Positions 8,580-15,867 of a stretch of DNA of 43,827 bases are shown one piece after another. The notes under the pieces were generated by a model. That model was given only the letters and a program-made list of their open reading frames with translations. It had not been told where the DNA came from and ran no database searches. Both the position numbers and the translations under genes were made by a program. Positions within the stretch are counted from its first letter, which is position 1; each line of letters begins with the position of its first letter. Origin of the DNA: Myxococcales bacterium (GTDB taxonomy: Bacteria; Myxococcota_A; Polyangia; Nannocystales; Nannocystaceae); assembly GCA_020633315.1 (NCBI GenBank), contig JACKDV010000034.1:1-43827 (forward strand). Direction: 5' to 3'.

Positions 8580-9506
8580 ATGGTGACCACGGCCAACGGC
8601 GCCGAGGGCGAGACGCCGCCGCAGGGTCTCGAGGACGAGATCGACGCCCTGTACCGCGGTCCGCGGGAGCGCTTCGTGCCCGAGCGCAACGCATTGGCCA
8701 AGCGCCTGCATGACGGCGGTCATGGCCCGCACGCGGCCCGGATCAAGGCGCTGGTCAAGCCCAGCGTGTCGGCGTGGGCGGTGGCGCAGCTGTGGTGGAC
8801 CCGGCGCGAGGACACCGAGGCCCTCCGACGGGCCGGGCGACGCCAGCTCGTGGCGCTGCACACCGGCGCCGGTCCGGCCGAGCAGGCCGCCGCGGGTCGC
8901 GAGCGTCGGAAGATCCACGAGCGGCTGGTCGACGCCGCGGCCGAGATGCTGGCGGCAGCGGGTCATGCCGCGGGGGCGAGCACGCTGCGGCGAATCTCCA
9001 TCACCCTCGAGGCGCTCGCCGCCCATGGGCCCGACGGTGGTCCCCATCCGGGCCGGCTGAGCGAGGACCTCGACCCGCCTGGCTTCGAGCGCGTGGGCCC
9101 CCCCGCCGTGCCCTTCGACCCCGACCCCGAGCCACCAGAGCCGAGGGACGAGGACCAGGCCGCGCTGGCGGAGGCCGAGCGAGCCGTCGACGACGTGCGC
9201 GGGCGGGCCCAGCATGCCGCGCGCCGCCTCGACGGGATCACCCGCGACGCCGAGAACGCCCTGCTGCTCGCCGAGCGAGCCGACCAAGAGCACCAGCGAG
9301 CCACGCTCGTGGCCCAGCGGGCCGCCAAGGCCGCGGAGTCCGCGATGCTGGCCGCCCGTCGGGCGCAGGCCGAGGCCGCGCGCCACGTGGGGCACCTCGA
9401 GGAGATTCGACGGGCCCTCGAGGGCCTCACGCTGGAGCAGCGCCGGCTCGAGGACCAACTCCGAGTCGCCCGCGAGCGCTGCGGGGACGATCGAGACGAC
9501 GACTGA
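8580..9506 (+). CDS. Conserved coiled-coil hypothetical protein
   Basis: 308 residues. The N-terminal third (DALYRGPRERFVPERNALAK, then IKALVKPSVSAWAVAQLWW) matches a pattern I know from uncharacterised proteins of actinobacteria and myxobacteria in which a Lys-Pro-Ser/Thr-x-x-Ala-Trp-Ala-Val-x-Gln-Leu stretch follows a helical pair. The middle is Pro-rich (PFDPDPEPPEPRDE); residues about 195-300 are Ala/Glu/Arg-rich and predicted to be a long coiled coil. There is no signal peptide, so it is cytoplasmic. Start: a TAGGAT box ends three bases before ATG 8580; GTG at 8583 is an equally good start. It is divergent from the 7960-8508 gene. Function unknown. Confidence 0.75.
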   Translation: MVTTANGAEGETPPQGLEDEIDALYRGPRERFVPERNALAKRLHDGGHGPHAARIKALVKPSVSAWAVAQLWWTRREDTEALRRAGRRQLVALHTGAGPAEQAAAGRERRKIHERLVDAAAEMLAAAGHAAGASTLRRISITLEALAAHGPDGGPHPGRLSEDLDPPGFERVGPPAVPFDPDPEPPEPRDEDQAALAEAERAVDDVRGRAQHAARRLDGITRDAENALLLAERADQEHQRATLVAQRAAKAAESAMLAARRAQAEAARHVGHLEEIRRALEGLTLEQRRLEDQLRVARERCGDDRDDD

Positions 9507-9571
9507 GCCGCACCAACGAGCCATGGATCGACGTTCTGGGTGCGGTCCACGTGCAACCGCCGCCCCTTCGC

Positions 9572-9580
9572 TGCTAGAGT
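9572..9580 (+). promoter_or_regulatory. Extended -10-like element TGCTAGAGT
   Basis: TGC plus TAGAGT lies 14 bases before the proposed GTG start of the TonB-dependent receptor gene, leaving a leader of only a few bases. Confidence 0.35.
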
Positions 9581-9594
9581 CCGCCGCGGTCGAC

Positions 9595-12387
9595 GTGGCC
9601 CACTCCACGAGAAACCCCCGGGCGCCCCTCGGCGAGGCCTCCCCCATCCGAGCGAGCCTCGCGACCGTTCCGATCCTGGTCGGCCTGCTGCTGGGGGGGC
9701 TTTCGGCCCGGGCCCAGGCCGAGGCCTCGATTCGCGTCGAGCCCAGCGGCGAGGTGGCCCCCGTGGAGGGCCTGGTGCCCCCCACCCTGCTCGAGGCGAC
9801 CAGCCTCGACTACCCCCCCGAGCTGCTCGAGCTCCCCGAGCCCCCGGCGGGCGAGGTGCTGGTCGAGCTGACGATCGGCACCGACGGCGTCCCCAAGGAC
9901 CTCGCGGTGGTGCGGTCGCTGCATCCCACCCTCGATGCGCTGGCGCTCGAGGCCGTGGGGCGCCTGCGCTACTCGCCAGCCACCCTCGACGGCAAGCCCG
10001 TGGAGGTGGTGCAGCGGCTGTCGATCCCCATCGCGCCGCCGGTGCTCCCCGAGCCCGAGGAGCCCGAGCCCGAGCCGGCGCAGAGCGACGAGACCGAAAC
10101 CCCCGACGAGACCGCTCCCGAGCCGCCCGCCGCCGACGAGGGCCCCGTGCGGATCTACGGCGTGCTGCTCGAGGCCGGGCAGCGCACCCCGATCGCCGGC
10201 GCGCGGGTGGTGGCCATCCCCGCCTCCGCCGACGCCGAGGTGGGGGCGGTCAAGAAGACCAGCTACGAGCCCCCGCGCCTGCCCGAGTGGGAATCGGGGG
10301 CGCTCACCGACGAGGAGGGCCGCTTCGAGCTGCGCGGGATCCCGGGCGCGGGCAAGGTGCGCGTGATCGTGCTCGTGCAGGGCTACGACCGCACCGAGTT
10401 CGTGGAGAGCCTGGGCGCCGACCAGTCGATCTCGGTCAAGTACTTCGCCCCGCGCCTCGAGACCAACCCCTACCGCACCGTGGTGGTGGCCGAGGGGGCG
10501 GCGCGCGAGGAAGTGGCCCGCCGCACGATCACCGCCGAGGAGATCAACGTGCTGCCCGGCACCCAGGGCGACGCGCTCAAGGCCGTGCAGAACTTCCCCG
10601 GCGTGGCGCGGGCTCCCTTCGGAATCGGCCTGCTCGCCATCCGCGGCACGGGGCCCAACGACTCGGCGGTCTACCTGGGGCACCACGAGATCCCCACGCT
10701 GTTCCACTTCGGCGGGCTCACCTCCGTGTTCAACAGCGACATCCTCGAGTCGATCGCCTTCGTGCCCGGCAACTACGACGCGCGCTACGGCGACGCGATC
10801 GGCGGCATCATCGACGTGACCCCGCGGGCGGGCCGGCGCGACGGCTACCACGGCTACGTGGACAGCGACGTGTTCGACACCGGCGTGCTCTTCGAGGGCC
10901 CGGTGGGCAAGGGCTCGTTCGCGCTCTCGGGGCGGCGCTCGTACATCGACCTGCTGCTGCCCGCCTTCGTCCCCGACGATGCCGGCCTCGACCTCACCAT
11001 CGCCCCTCGCTACTACGACTACCAGGCGCTGTTCGACTACCCCCTCGCCGGCGGCACCTTCACCTTCCGCGCCTTCGGCTCGGACGATCGCACCAAGGTG
11101 GTGGCGGCCGATCCCAACGAGGTCGAGCCCGACGATCGCGACCAATTCGAGACCTCGCAGTTCTTCCACCGCCTCGACCTGGCCTACGAGAAGACCGAGG
11201 GGCCGTGGCGCTTCCTCATCACCCCCTCGTACCGCCTCGAGTTCATCCAGTTCGGCATCGGGCAGTTCTTCAACTTCGACCTCCGCACCCACAACGTCTC
11301 GATGCGCTCGGAGGTCGAGCGCAAGCTCGGGCGGCGCAGCGCGCTGCGGGTGGGCACCGAGTACATCGGCACCTGGTTCGACATCGACGTGGACGCCCCG
11401 CCGCTGCCTACCGGCGGGGGCAGCAGCGGCACCGGCAACCTCAGCTCCTCGGTCAAGGACGCCTTCGCCGTGCCGGCGCTCTACTCCACCGTCACCCTGG
11501 GGCTGAGCGACACCTTCACCCTCTACCCCGCGGTGCGGCTGGGCTACTACACCCAGCCCGATCGCACCGGCTTCGTCGATCCCCGCATGACCTTCGCCTG
11601 GGACGTGGCCGACCGCACCACGATCAAGGGCGGCAGCGGCATCTACACCCAGGCACCGCAGCCGGTGGAGACCAGCGAGCAGTTCGGCAACCCGCGCCTG
11701 GGCGTGCAGCGGGGGCTGCAGAACAGCCTGGGGGTGTCGCAGTCCTTCGACTACGGCATCAACCTCGATGCCACCGGCTTCTTCAACTACATCTGGGATC
11801 AGAGCGCCAGCTCGGCCAACCTGGTGGTGCGCCCCGACGGCGAGATCGGGCCCGAGCTGTTCGCCAACACCCAGCTCGGTCGCGTGTACGGCCTCGAGGT
11901 GCTGCTGCGCAAGCAGCTCACCGGGCGCTTCTTCGGCTGGCTGGCCTACACCCTGTCGCGCAGCGAGCGGCGCCCCACCCCCCAGGACGACTGGCAGCTC
12001 TTCGGCTTCGACCAGACCCACATCCTCACCTTGATCGGCGTGGTCAAGCTGCCCAAGGGGTGGCAGGTGGGCGGGCGCTTCCGGCTGGTCTCGGGCAACC
12101 CCAACACCCCGATCATCGGCTCCTACTACGACGCGGCCGGGGGCTTCTACTCGCCGCTGTCGGGGAAGACCAACTCCGACCGCTTCCCCGCCTTCCACCA
12201 GCTCGACGCGCGCCTGGACAAGCGGTGGACCTGGAAGCGGGCCAGCCTTACGCTCTACCTCGACGTGCAGAACGTCTACAATCACCAGAACACCGAGTTC
12301 TGGATCTACAGCTACGACTACTCCGGCCGCCGCCCCGTGGCGAGCCTGCCCATCATCCCCTCCATCGGCACCAAGATCGAGTTCTAG
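9595..12387 (+). CDS. TonB-dependent receptor with an N-terminal TonB C-terminal-type domain
   Basis: 930 residues from GTG 9595. A signal peptide (LVGLLLGGLSARAQA, cleavage near residue 42) precedes a TonB C-terminal-like domain at about 78-150 (GEVLVELTIGTDGVPKDLAV, then ALEAVGRLRYSPA), a Pro/Glu linker, a carboxypeptidase-regulatory-like beta domain (about 172-265), a plug domain (about 285-400) and an outer-membrane beta-barrel ending in IPSIGTKIEF, with a terminal Phe as barrel proteins require. It should import a bulky nutrient; ligand unknown. GTG 9595 is chosen for the short distance to the signal peptide; ATG 9523 gives 24 more residues and is possible. The gene is three bases from the next lipoprotein gene. 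Confidence 0.88.
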   Translation: MAHSTRNPRAPLGEASPIRASLATVPILVGLLLGGLSARAQAEASIRVEPSGEVAPVEGLVPPTLLEATSLDYPPELLELPEPPAGEVLVELTIGTDGVPKDLAVVRSLHPTLDALALEAVGRLRYSPATLDGKPVEVVQRLSIPIAPPVLPEPEEPEPEPAQSDETETPDETAPEPPAADEGPVRIYGVLLEAGQRTPIAGARVVAIPASADAEVGAVKKTSYEPPRLPEWESGALTDEEGRFELRGIPGAGKVRVIVLVQGYDRTEFVESLGADQSISVKYFAPRLETNPYRTVVVAEGAAREEVARRTITAEEINVLPGTQGDALKAVQNFPGVARAPFGIGLLAIRGTGPNDSAVYLGHHEIPTLFHFGGLTSVFNSDILESIAFVPGNYDARYGDAIGGIIDVTPRAGRRDGYHGYVDSDVFDTGVLFEGPVGKGSFALSGRRSYIDLLLPAFVPDDAGLDLTIAPRYYDYQALFDYPLAGGTFTFRAFGSDDRTKVVAADPNEVEPDDRDQFETSQFFHRLDLAYEKTEGPWRFLITPSYRLEFIQFGIGQFFNFDLRTHNVSMRSEVERKLGRRSALRVGTEYIGTWFDIDVDAPPLPTGGGSSGTGNLSSSVKDAFAVPALYSTVTLGLSDTFTLYPAVRLGYYTQPDRTGFVDPRMTFAWDVADRTTIKGGSGIYTQAPQPVETSEQFGNPRLGVQRGLQNSLGVSQSFDYGINLDATGFFNYIWDQSASSANLVVRPDGEIGPELFANTQLGRVYGLEVLLRKQLTGRFFGWLAYTLSRSERRPTPQDDWQLFGFDQTHILTLIGVVKLPKGWQVGGRFRLVSGNPNTPIIGSYYDAAGGFYSPLSGKTNSDRFPAFHQLDARLDKRWTWKRASLTLYLDVQNVYNHQNTEFWIYSYDYSGRRPVASLPIIPSIGTKIEF

Positions 12388-12390
12388 GCC

Positions 12391-13593
12391 ATGACCGCCC
12401 GCTCCCCGATCGCGCCCCCCACCCTGCGGCCGCTGCCGCGGCTGGCCTCGCGGCTCGTGCCGCTGCTGGCCCTGGGCTCGGCCTGCGCGATGGACCTGCC
12501 GATCTCCGAGCGCATCGCGGACGTGCGGCCGCTCGCGGTCCGGGTGGAGGTGCTCGACCCCTTCGCGATGCCCGACGCGGCGGTGCGGACCGAGGCCCTG
12601 CCGATCGAGACCATCCTCGTGCGCCCGCTGTTCGTGGACGAGGTGGAGCCCTTCACCCCCGAGCGCATCGAGGCCGAGATCGAGCCGCTGTGGCTGGCCT
12701 GCCCGCTGCAGCCCATCCAGGGGATCTTCGCCTGCCTGTCCAACCACCTGCCGCTCACCCTCGACGCGATCGAGGAGTGCCCGCCGGTGGACCTCGGGGC
12801 GCTCGACCCCGGCTCGGGCGAGCTGCCGGCCATGCCCGCGCCCTGCCGGATCACCGGCGGCACGCCGTCGGAGCCCACCATGCAGGTGCCGCTCGACTTC
12901 AACTTCTTCCTCGGCGGCGACCTCGAGATCACCATGATCGGGCACCGGCCCGAGGTCGACGCCACCACCGAGGACTGCGCGGCGGCGCTGCTGAGCGAGC
13001 AGCCGCTGTCGCGGGACTGCCTGTACACGGTGCAGCGCGCCTCCATCGGCCCCGACGGACGCATCCTCCGCCTGGCCGCCGACGCGGGCTTCGAGGGCCT
13101 GGACCAGCTCGGCCCGGTGCCCGACGAGGACCAGATCGCCGACCCCGACACCAACCCGCGGATCCAGACCATGCGGGTGGTGGTGACCGACGAGACGGTG
13201 CGCCGCGACGACCTGCTGCGGGTGCTCGCGGAGGGGCCGGTCGTCGACGTGGCGCGCGGCGACAGCCTGGAGGTCCACGCCGGGCAGACCCTGGTGATCG
13301 AGACCACCGCCCCCGAAGAGGATCTACAGACCTACTTCATCCCCACCGACGACGATGCCTACGAGGAGCGCCAGGAGAGCTTCGTCGGCGACTGGTTCCG
13401 CACCTGGGGCACGCTGCTGAGCAACGACAGCGACGACGCGGTCAGCTACAACACCTGGCAGATGGTCCCCGGCGAGCAGGACGACGCGCAGAGCGAGCTG
13501 CCGCCTGACGGTCGCGCCACCCTGTACTACGTGCTGCGCGACGATCGTCAGGGCGTGGACTGGTGGTGGTTCCACGTCCAGGTGATCCCGTAG
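12391..13593 (+). CDS. Putative lipoprotein partner of the TonB-dependent receptor
   Basis: 400 residues starting three bases after the receptor stop, so the two are almost surely co-transcribed. The N-terminal signal ends in LLALGSAC, a lipobox (Cys32). The mature part has several Cys residues (ACPLQ, FACLS, EECPP, PCRIT, EDCAA, RDCLY) that may form disulfides, and a beta-rich C-terminal region (VARGDSLEVHAGQTLVIETT... RATLYYVLRDDRQGVDWWWFHVQV). I recognise no family. By analogy with other receptor-lipoprotein pairs it may capture ligand at the cell surface, but that is inference from position only. Confidence 0.8.
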   Translation: MTARSPIAPPTLRPLPRLASRLVPLLALGSACAMDLPISERIADVRPLAVRVEVLDPFAMPDAAVRTEALPIETILVRPLFVDEVEPFTPERIEAEIEPLWLACPLQPIQGIFACLSNHLPLTLDAIEECPPVDLGALDPGSGELPAMPAPCRITGGTPSEPTMQVPLDFNFFLGGDLEITMIGHRPEVDATTEDCAAALLSEQPLSRDCLYTVQRASIGPDGRILRLAADAGFEGLDQLGPVPDEDQIADPDTNPRIQTMRVVVTDETVRRDDLLRVLAEGPVVDVARGDSLEVHAGQTLVIETTAPEEDLQTYFIPTDDDAYEERQESFVGDWFRTWGTLLSNDSDDAVSYNTWQMVPGEQDDAQSELPPDGRATLYYVLRDDRQGVDWWWFHVQVIP

Positions 13594-13620
13594 CCGCCGC
13601 AGCGACCAGCGAGCCCCGGC

Positions 13621-13953
13621 TCAGGGCGTGAGGGTCATCGCCGCCGCGATCACGGCGATGCAGGGCAGCACCACGATCAGCACCCACCACGGCAGCTCAC
13701 GGGCGGCCGCGCCGGCCGGGGAGCGCACGAGGGCCAGCGCGGCCGGGCGCGCGAGGGGAGCCGGAGCGATCGGCAGGGCCAGCGAGCGACCGGAGAAGCG
13801 CGGCAGCTCGACCACTGGCTCGGGGGTCGCCCGCGGTCCTTCGTCGCGCGCATCGCCGTGCGAGCCGACCAGCGCCTGCAGGCTGCTGGTCACGGTACGG
13901 ACGGTGCGCCCCCAGGGGGTCACGCGGATGGTCGGGTCGGCCAGCGTCGTCAT
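13621..13953 (-). CDS. Small tail-anchored membrane protein of unknown function
   Basis: 110 residues from ATG 13953, chosen because GGAAGA (13961-13966) forms a Shine-Dalgarno at about eight bases. No signal peptide. The first 80 residues are polar (PTIRVTPWGRTVRTVTSSLQ...), and a single hydrophobic helix at the C terminus (WWVLIVVLPCIAVIAAAM) would anchor it in the membrane with the N terminus in the cytoplasm. It converges with the lipoprotein gene, 27 bases between stops. No family recognised. Confidence 0.6.
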   Translation of the reverse strand: MTTLADPTIRVTPWGRTVRTVTSSLQALVGSHGDARDEGPRATPEPVVELPRFSGRSLALPIAPAPLARPAALALVRSPAGAAARELPWWVLIVVLPCIAVIAAAMTLTP

Positions 13954-14105
13954 CGTCGAGTCTTCCGTCGCGGCGGAGCATGGGCCGAGGCGAGGGCGAC
14001 CGCCACCCACAACGGAGGGGTGGAGCGCATGCGCCCCGAAGGAGGACTCACGAACGAGGTGGCGGGTCGGCGGGGTCGGGGTCCATGCAGCTCGGATCGT
14101 GGGTC

Positions 14106-14128
14106 CCGCCCGCCGACGCGGCGGGCGG
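14106..14128 (-). terminator. Perfect 10-bp hairpin after the SDR epimerase gene
   Basis: CCGCCCGCCG (14106-14115) and CGGCGGGCGG (14119-14128) pair perfectly around an ACG loop. It lies 30 bases past the stop of the minus-strand gene ending at 14158. No T-run. Confidence 0.55.
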
Positions 14129-14157
14129 TGAGGACGACAACGAGCCCGGTCCCCGGA

Positions 14158-15147
14158 TCATTTTCGCGGCGGGCTCCCGGGCTCGGCACGGGCGTCCGCG
14201 AGCTGGCGCAGCCCCTCGTCCACCCCGATCACCGGCGCATAGCCGAGCTCCTCGCGGGCCTTGCTGATGTCGATGGTCACGGTGCTCGACATCATGGCCA
14301 CGGCGAAGCGCGACAGCGGCGGGCGGGCGGAGGGCCGCAGCAGGCCCCAGCTCCGCTCCACCAGCCATGCCACCGGACGCAGCAGCGCGCCGGGGACCGA
14401 GCGCTCGGGCACCCGAGCCCCGGTCGTGGCCACCAGGCGCCCGAGGAACTCGCGGTAGGTGGAGTCCTCGCCGTCGGTGACGAAGTAGGCCTCGCCCCCG
14501 CGGCCCCGCGTGAGCGCCAGCTCGAGCGCGTGCACGAGGTTGGCCACGTGCACGGTGGAGGTGCGGGGCCGGCCGCCGTCGATCCACGCGAAGGCCCCTC
14601 GCTCGATGGTGTCGACGAGGGCGGGCAGCACCGAGTTGTCGCGCGGCCCCCAGATGAGCCGGGGCCGCAGCGACAGCGCGGTCATGGTCTGGTCGCTCGC
14701 GGCGAGCACCCGGCGCTCGGCCTCGGCCTTGGTCTCGGAGTAGAGGAAGCGGTGCCGCCGGGGATAGGGGTGGCGCTCGTCGATGTCCACCAGGTCGTGC
14801 CCATCGAAGACCGCGGCCTCCGTGCCGATGTGCACGAAGCGGCGCACGCCGGCCGTCCGCGACGCGTCGAGCATGCGCTGGGTGCCCTCCACGTTGGCCT
14901 CCCAGAACGCCTCGCGCGGCCCGTAGTCCTCGACTCGGGCGGCGCAGTGGATCACCGCGTCCACGCCCTGCAGGTGGCTCGCCTCGATGGTGCCCAGGTC
15001 GCAGCGGACGGCCCGGGCCCCGAAGGCCTCGACCGCCGCCTGGCTGCGATCGGAGCGAGCCATCGCGAGCACCTCGTGGTCGGCCTCGAGTCCCTCCACC
15101 ACGTGCCCCCCCACGAAGCCCGAGGCGCCGGTGACGAAGATTCGCAT
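14158..15147 (-). CDS. NAD(P)-dependent epimerase/dehydratase (extended SDR, 3-beta-HSD-like)
   Basis: 329 residues, cytoplasmic, extended short-chain dehydrogenase/reductase. The nucleotide-binding motif is TGASGFVGG at 6-14; the catalytic pair is Tyr136 and Lys140 in YSETK; Asp50 in RCDL is the usual adenine contact. The pattern (HCAARVEDYGPREAFWEANVEGTQ, SLRPRLIWGPRDN, STVHVANLVHALELAL) resembles the 3-beta-hydroxysteroid dehydrogenase/isomerase-like branch, which acts on sterols, sugars or other secondary alcohols. The real substrate is unknown. It lies 40 bases downstream of the zinc-finger/histone-fold gene on the same strand and may share its transcript. Confidence 0.93.
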   Translation of the reverse strand: MRIFVTGASGFVGGHVVEGLEADHEVLAMARSDRSQAAVEAFGARAVRCDLGTIEASHLQGVDAVIHCAARVEDYGPREAFWEANVEGTQRMLDASRTAGVRRFVHIGTEAAVFDGHDLVDIDERHPYPRRHRFLYSETKAEAERRVLAASDQTMTALSLRPRLIWGPRDNSVLPALVDTIERGAFAWIDGGRPRTSTVHVANLVHALELALTRGRGGEAYFVTDGEDSTYREFLGRLVATTGARVPERSVPGALLRPVAWLVERSWGLLRPSARPPLSRFAVAMMSSTVTIDISKAREELGYAPVIGVDEGLRQLADARAEPGSPPRK

Positions 15148-15187
15148 ACGGGCCCAGGTTCGGCGCGAGGGGAGCGGGAGTTACCGG

Positions 15188-15778
15188 CTAGCGACGGCGG
15201 AGGAATTCGAAGTCGCGGTCCATGACCGTCTTGCGCCCGTCGGCCCGGGCGTTGTCGGCGGCCCGGCGGCACAGCGAGCGGATGTGATCGGAGAGCACGT
15301 CCATGACCGCGTCGGAGGTGTTCATGCCCCAGCGATCCTTGACCAGGCTCTTGAGGCGGGAGACCACCACCAGCACGTCGCCCCCCGGCTCGGGGGCGGC
15401 GGGCTGCGGGGCCGAGCCCACCCGGATCCGCCGTCGCGGGACCCCGCTGTCGCGCACGGGGGCCGGCACAGCCTCGGTGACCGGGGCGAGCTCCAGCGTG
15501 GGGCGCTTGGCCGGCACGGGGGCGGGGCCCTCGACCTGCTGCGCCCACGCATCGCGGCTGGGCGCCTTCTCTTCCACCGCCCACGCCTCGCGGTGTCGCA
15601 TGAGGGGCAGGTGCTCCTCCCAGCACTCCACCGAGCAGAAGCGATAGGCGGTGCGCTTGCGGTTGCAGGTGGAGACGCTGCACACGTAGTAGGTGGCCCC
15701 GAACGCGATGGGACCGCGGCAGGTGCTGCAGCGCTTCCAGGCGTTCGCTTCGTCGGTCGGCCGGGGCGGGCTCGCCAT
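15188..15778 (-). CDS. Zinc-finger plus histone-fold protein
   Basis: 196 residues in two parts. Residues 14-62 carry Cys17, Cys20, Cys33, Cys38, Cys48, Cys52, His56 and His62, spaced like a two-zinc, MYND/treble-clef-type finger (RFCSVECWEEH). A Pro/Ala/Val-rich linker (about 65-130) leads to residues 134-196, which fit a histone fold: helix 1 (VSRLKSLVKDRWG), long helix 2 (TSDAVMDVLSDHIRSLCRRA) and the loop ADGRKTVMDRDF. Archaeal histones have GRKTIKAEDI here, and the Arg182-Asp189 spacing of seven equals the conserved Arg-Asp salt bridge of archaeal histones. It probably dimerises through the histone fold and binds DNA or protein. A TACACT box ends seven bases before ATG 15778, suggesting a leaderless mRNA. 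Confidence 0.8.
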   Translation of the reverse strand: MASPPRPTDEANAWKRCSTCRGPIAFGATYYVCSVSTCNRKRTAYRFCSVECWEEHLPLMRHREAWAVEEKAPSRDAWAQQVEGPAPVPAKRPTLELAPVTEAVPAPVRDSGVPRRRIRVGSAPQPAAPEPGGDVLVVVSRLKSLVKDRWGMNTSDAVMDVLSDHIRSLCRRAADNARADGRKTVMDRDFEFLRRR

Positions 15779-15785
15779 CGGCTCC

Positions 15786-15791
15786 AGTGTA
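15786..15791 (-). promoter_or_regulatory. -10-like element TACACT
   Basis: On the minus strand TACACT, preceded by GCGC, ends seven bases before ATG 15778 of the zinc-finger/histone-fold gene. Confidence 0.4.
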
Positions 15792-15850
15792 GCGCGCTCC
15801 GTGGCCTCGCGCGGCCCCCCGCGGGGCCGTTTTCCCGCCCCGTGGGTCGC

Positions 15851-15859
15851 TGCTACCGT
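15851..15859 (+). promoter_or_regulatory. Extended -10-like element TGCTACCGT
   Basis: TGC plus TACCGT lies eight bases before ATG 15868 of the transporter gene; no Shine-Dalgarno is present, so a leaderless transcript is likely. Confidence 0.45.
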
Positions 15860-15867
15860 TGTCGGGC

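Noticed and set aside
9574..13278. A 1234-codon minus-strand frame opposite the TonB-dependent receptor
   Set aside because: Antisense shadow; the plus-strand proteins have signal peptides and known domains.
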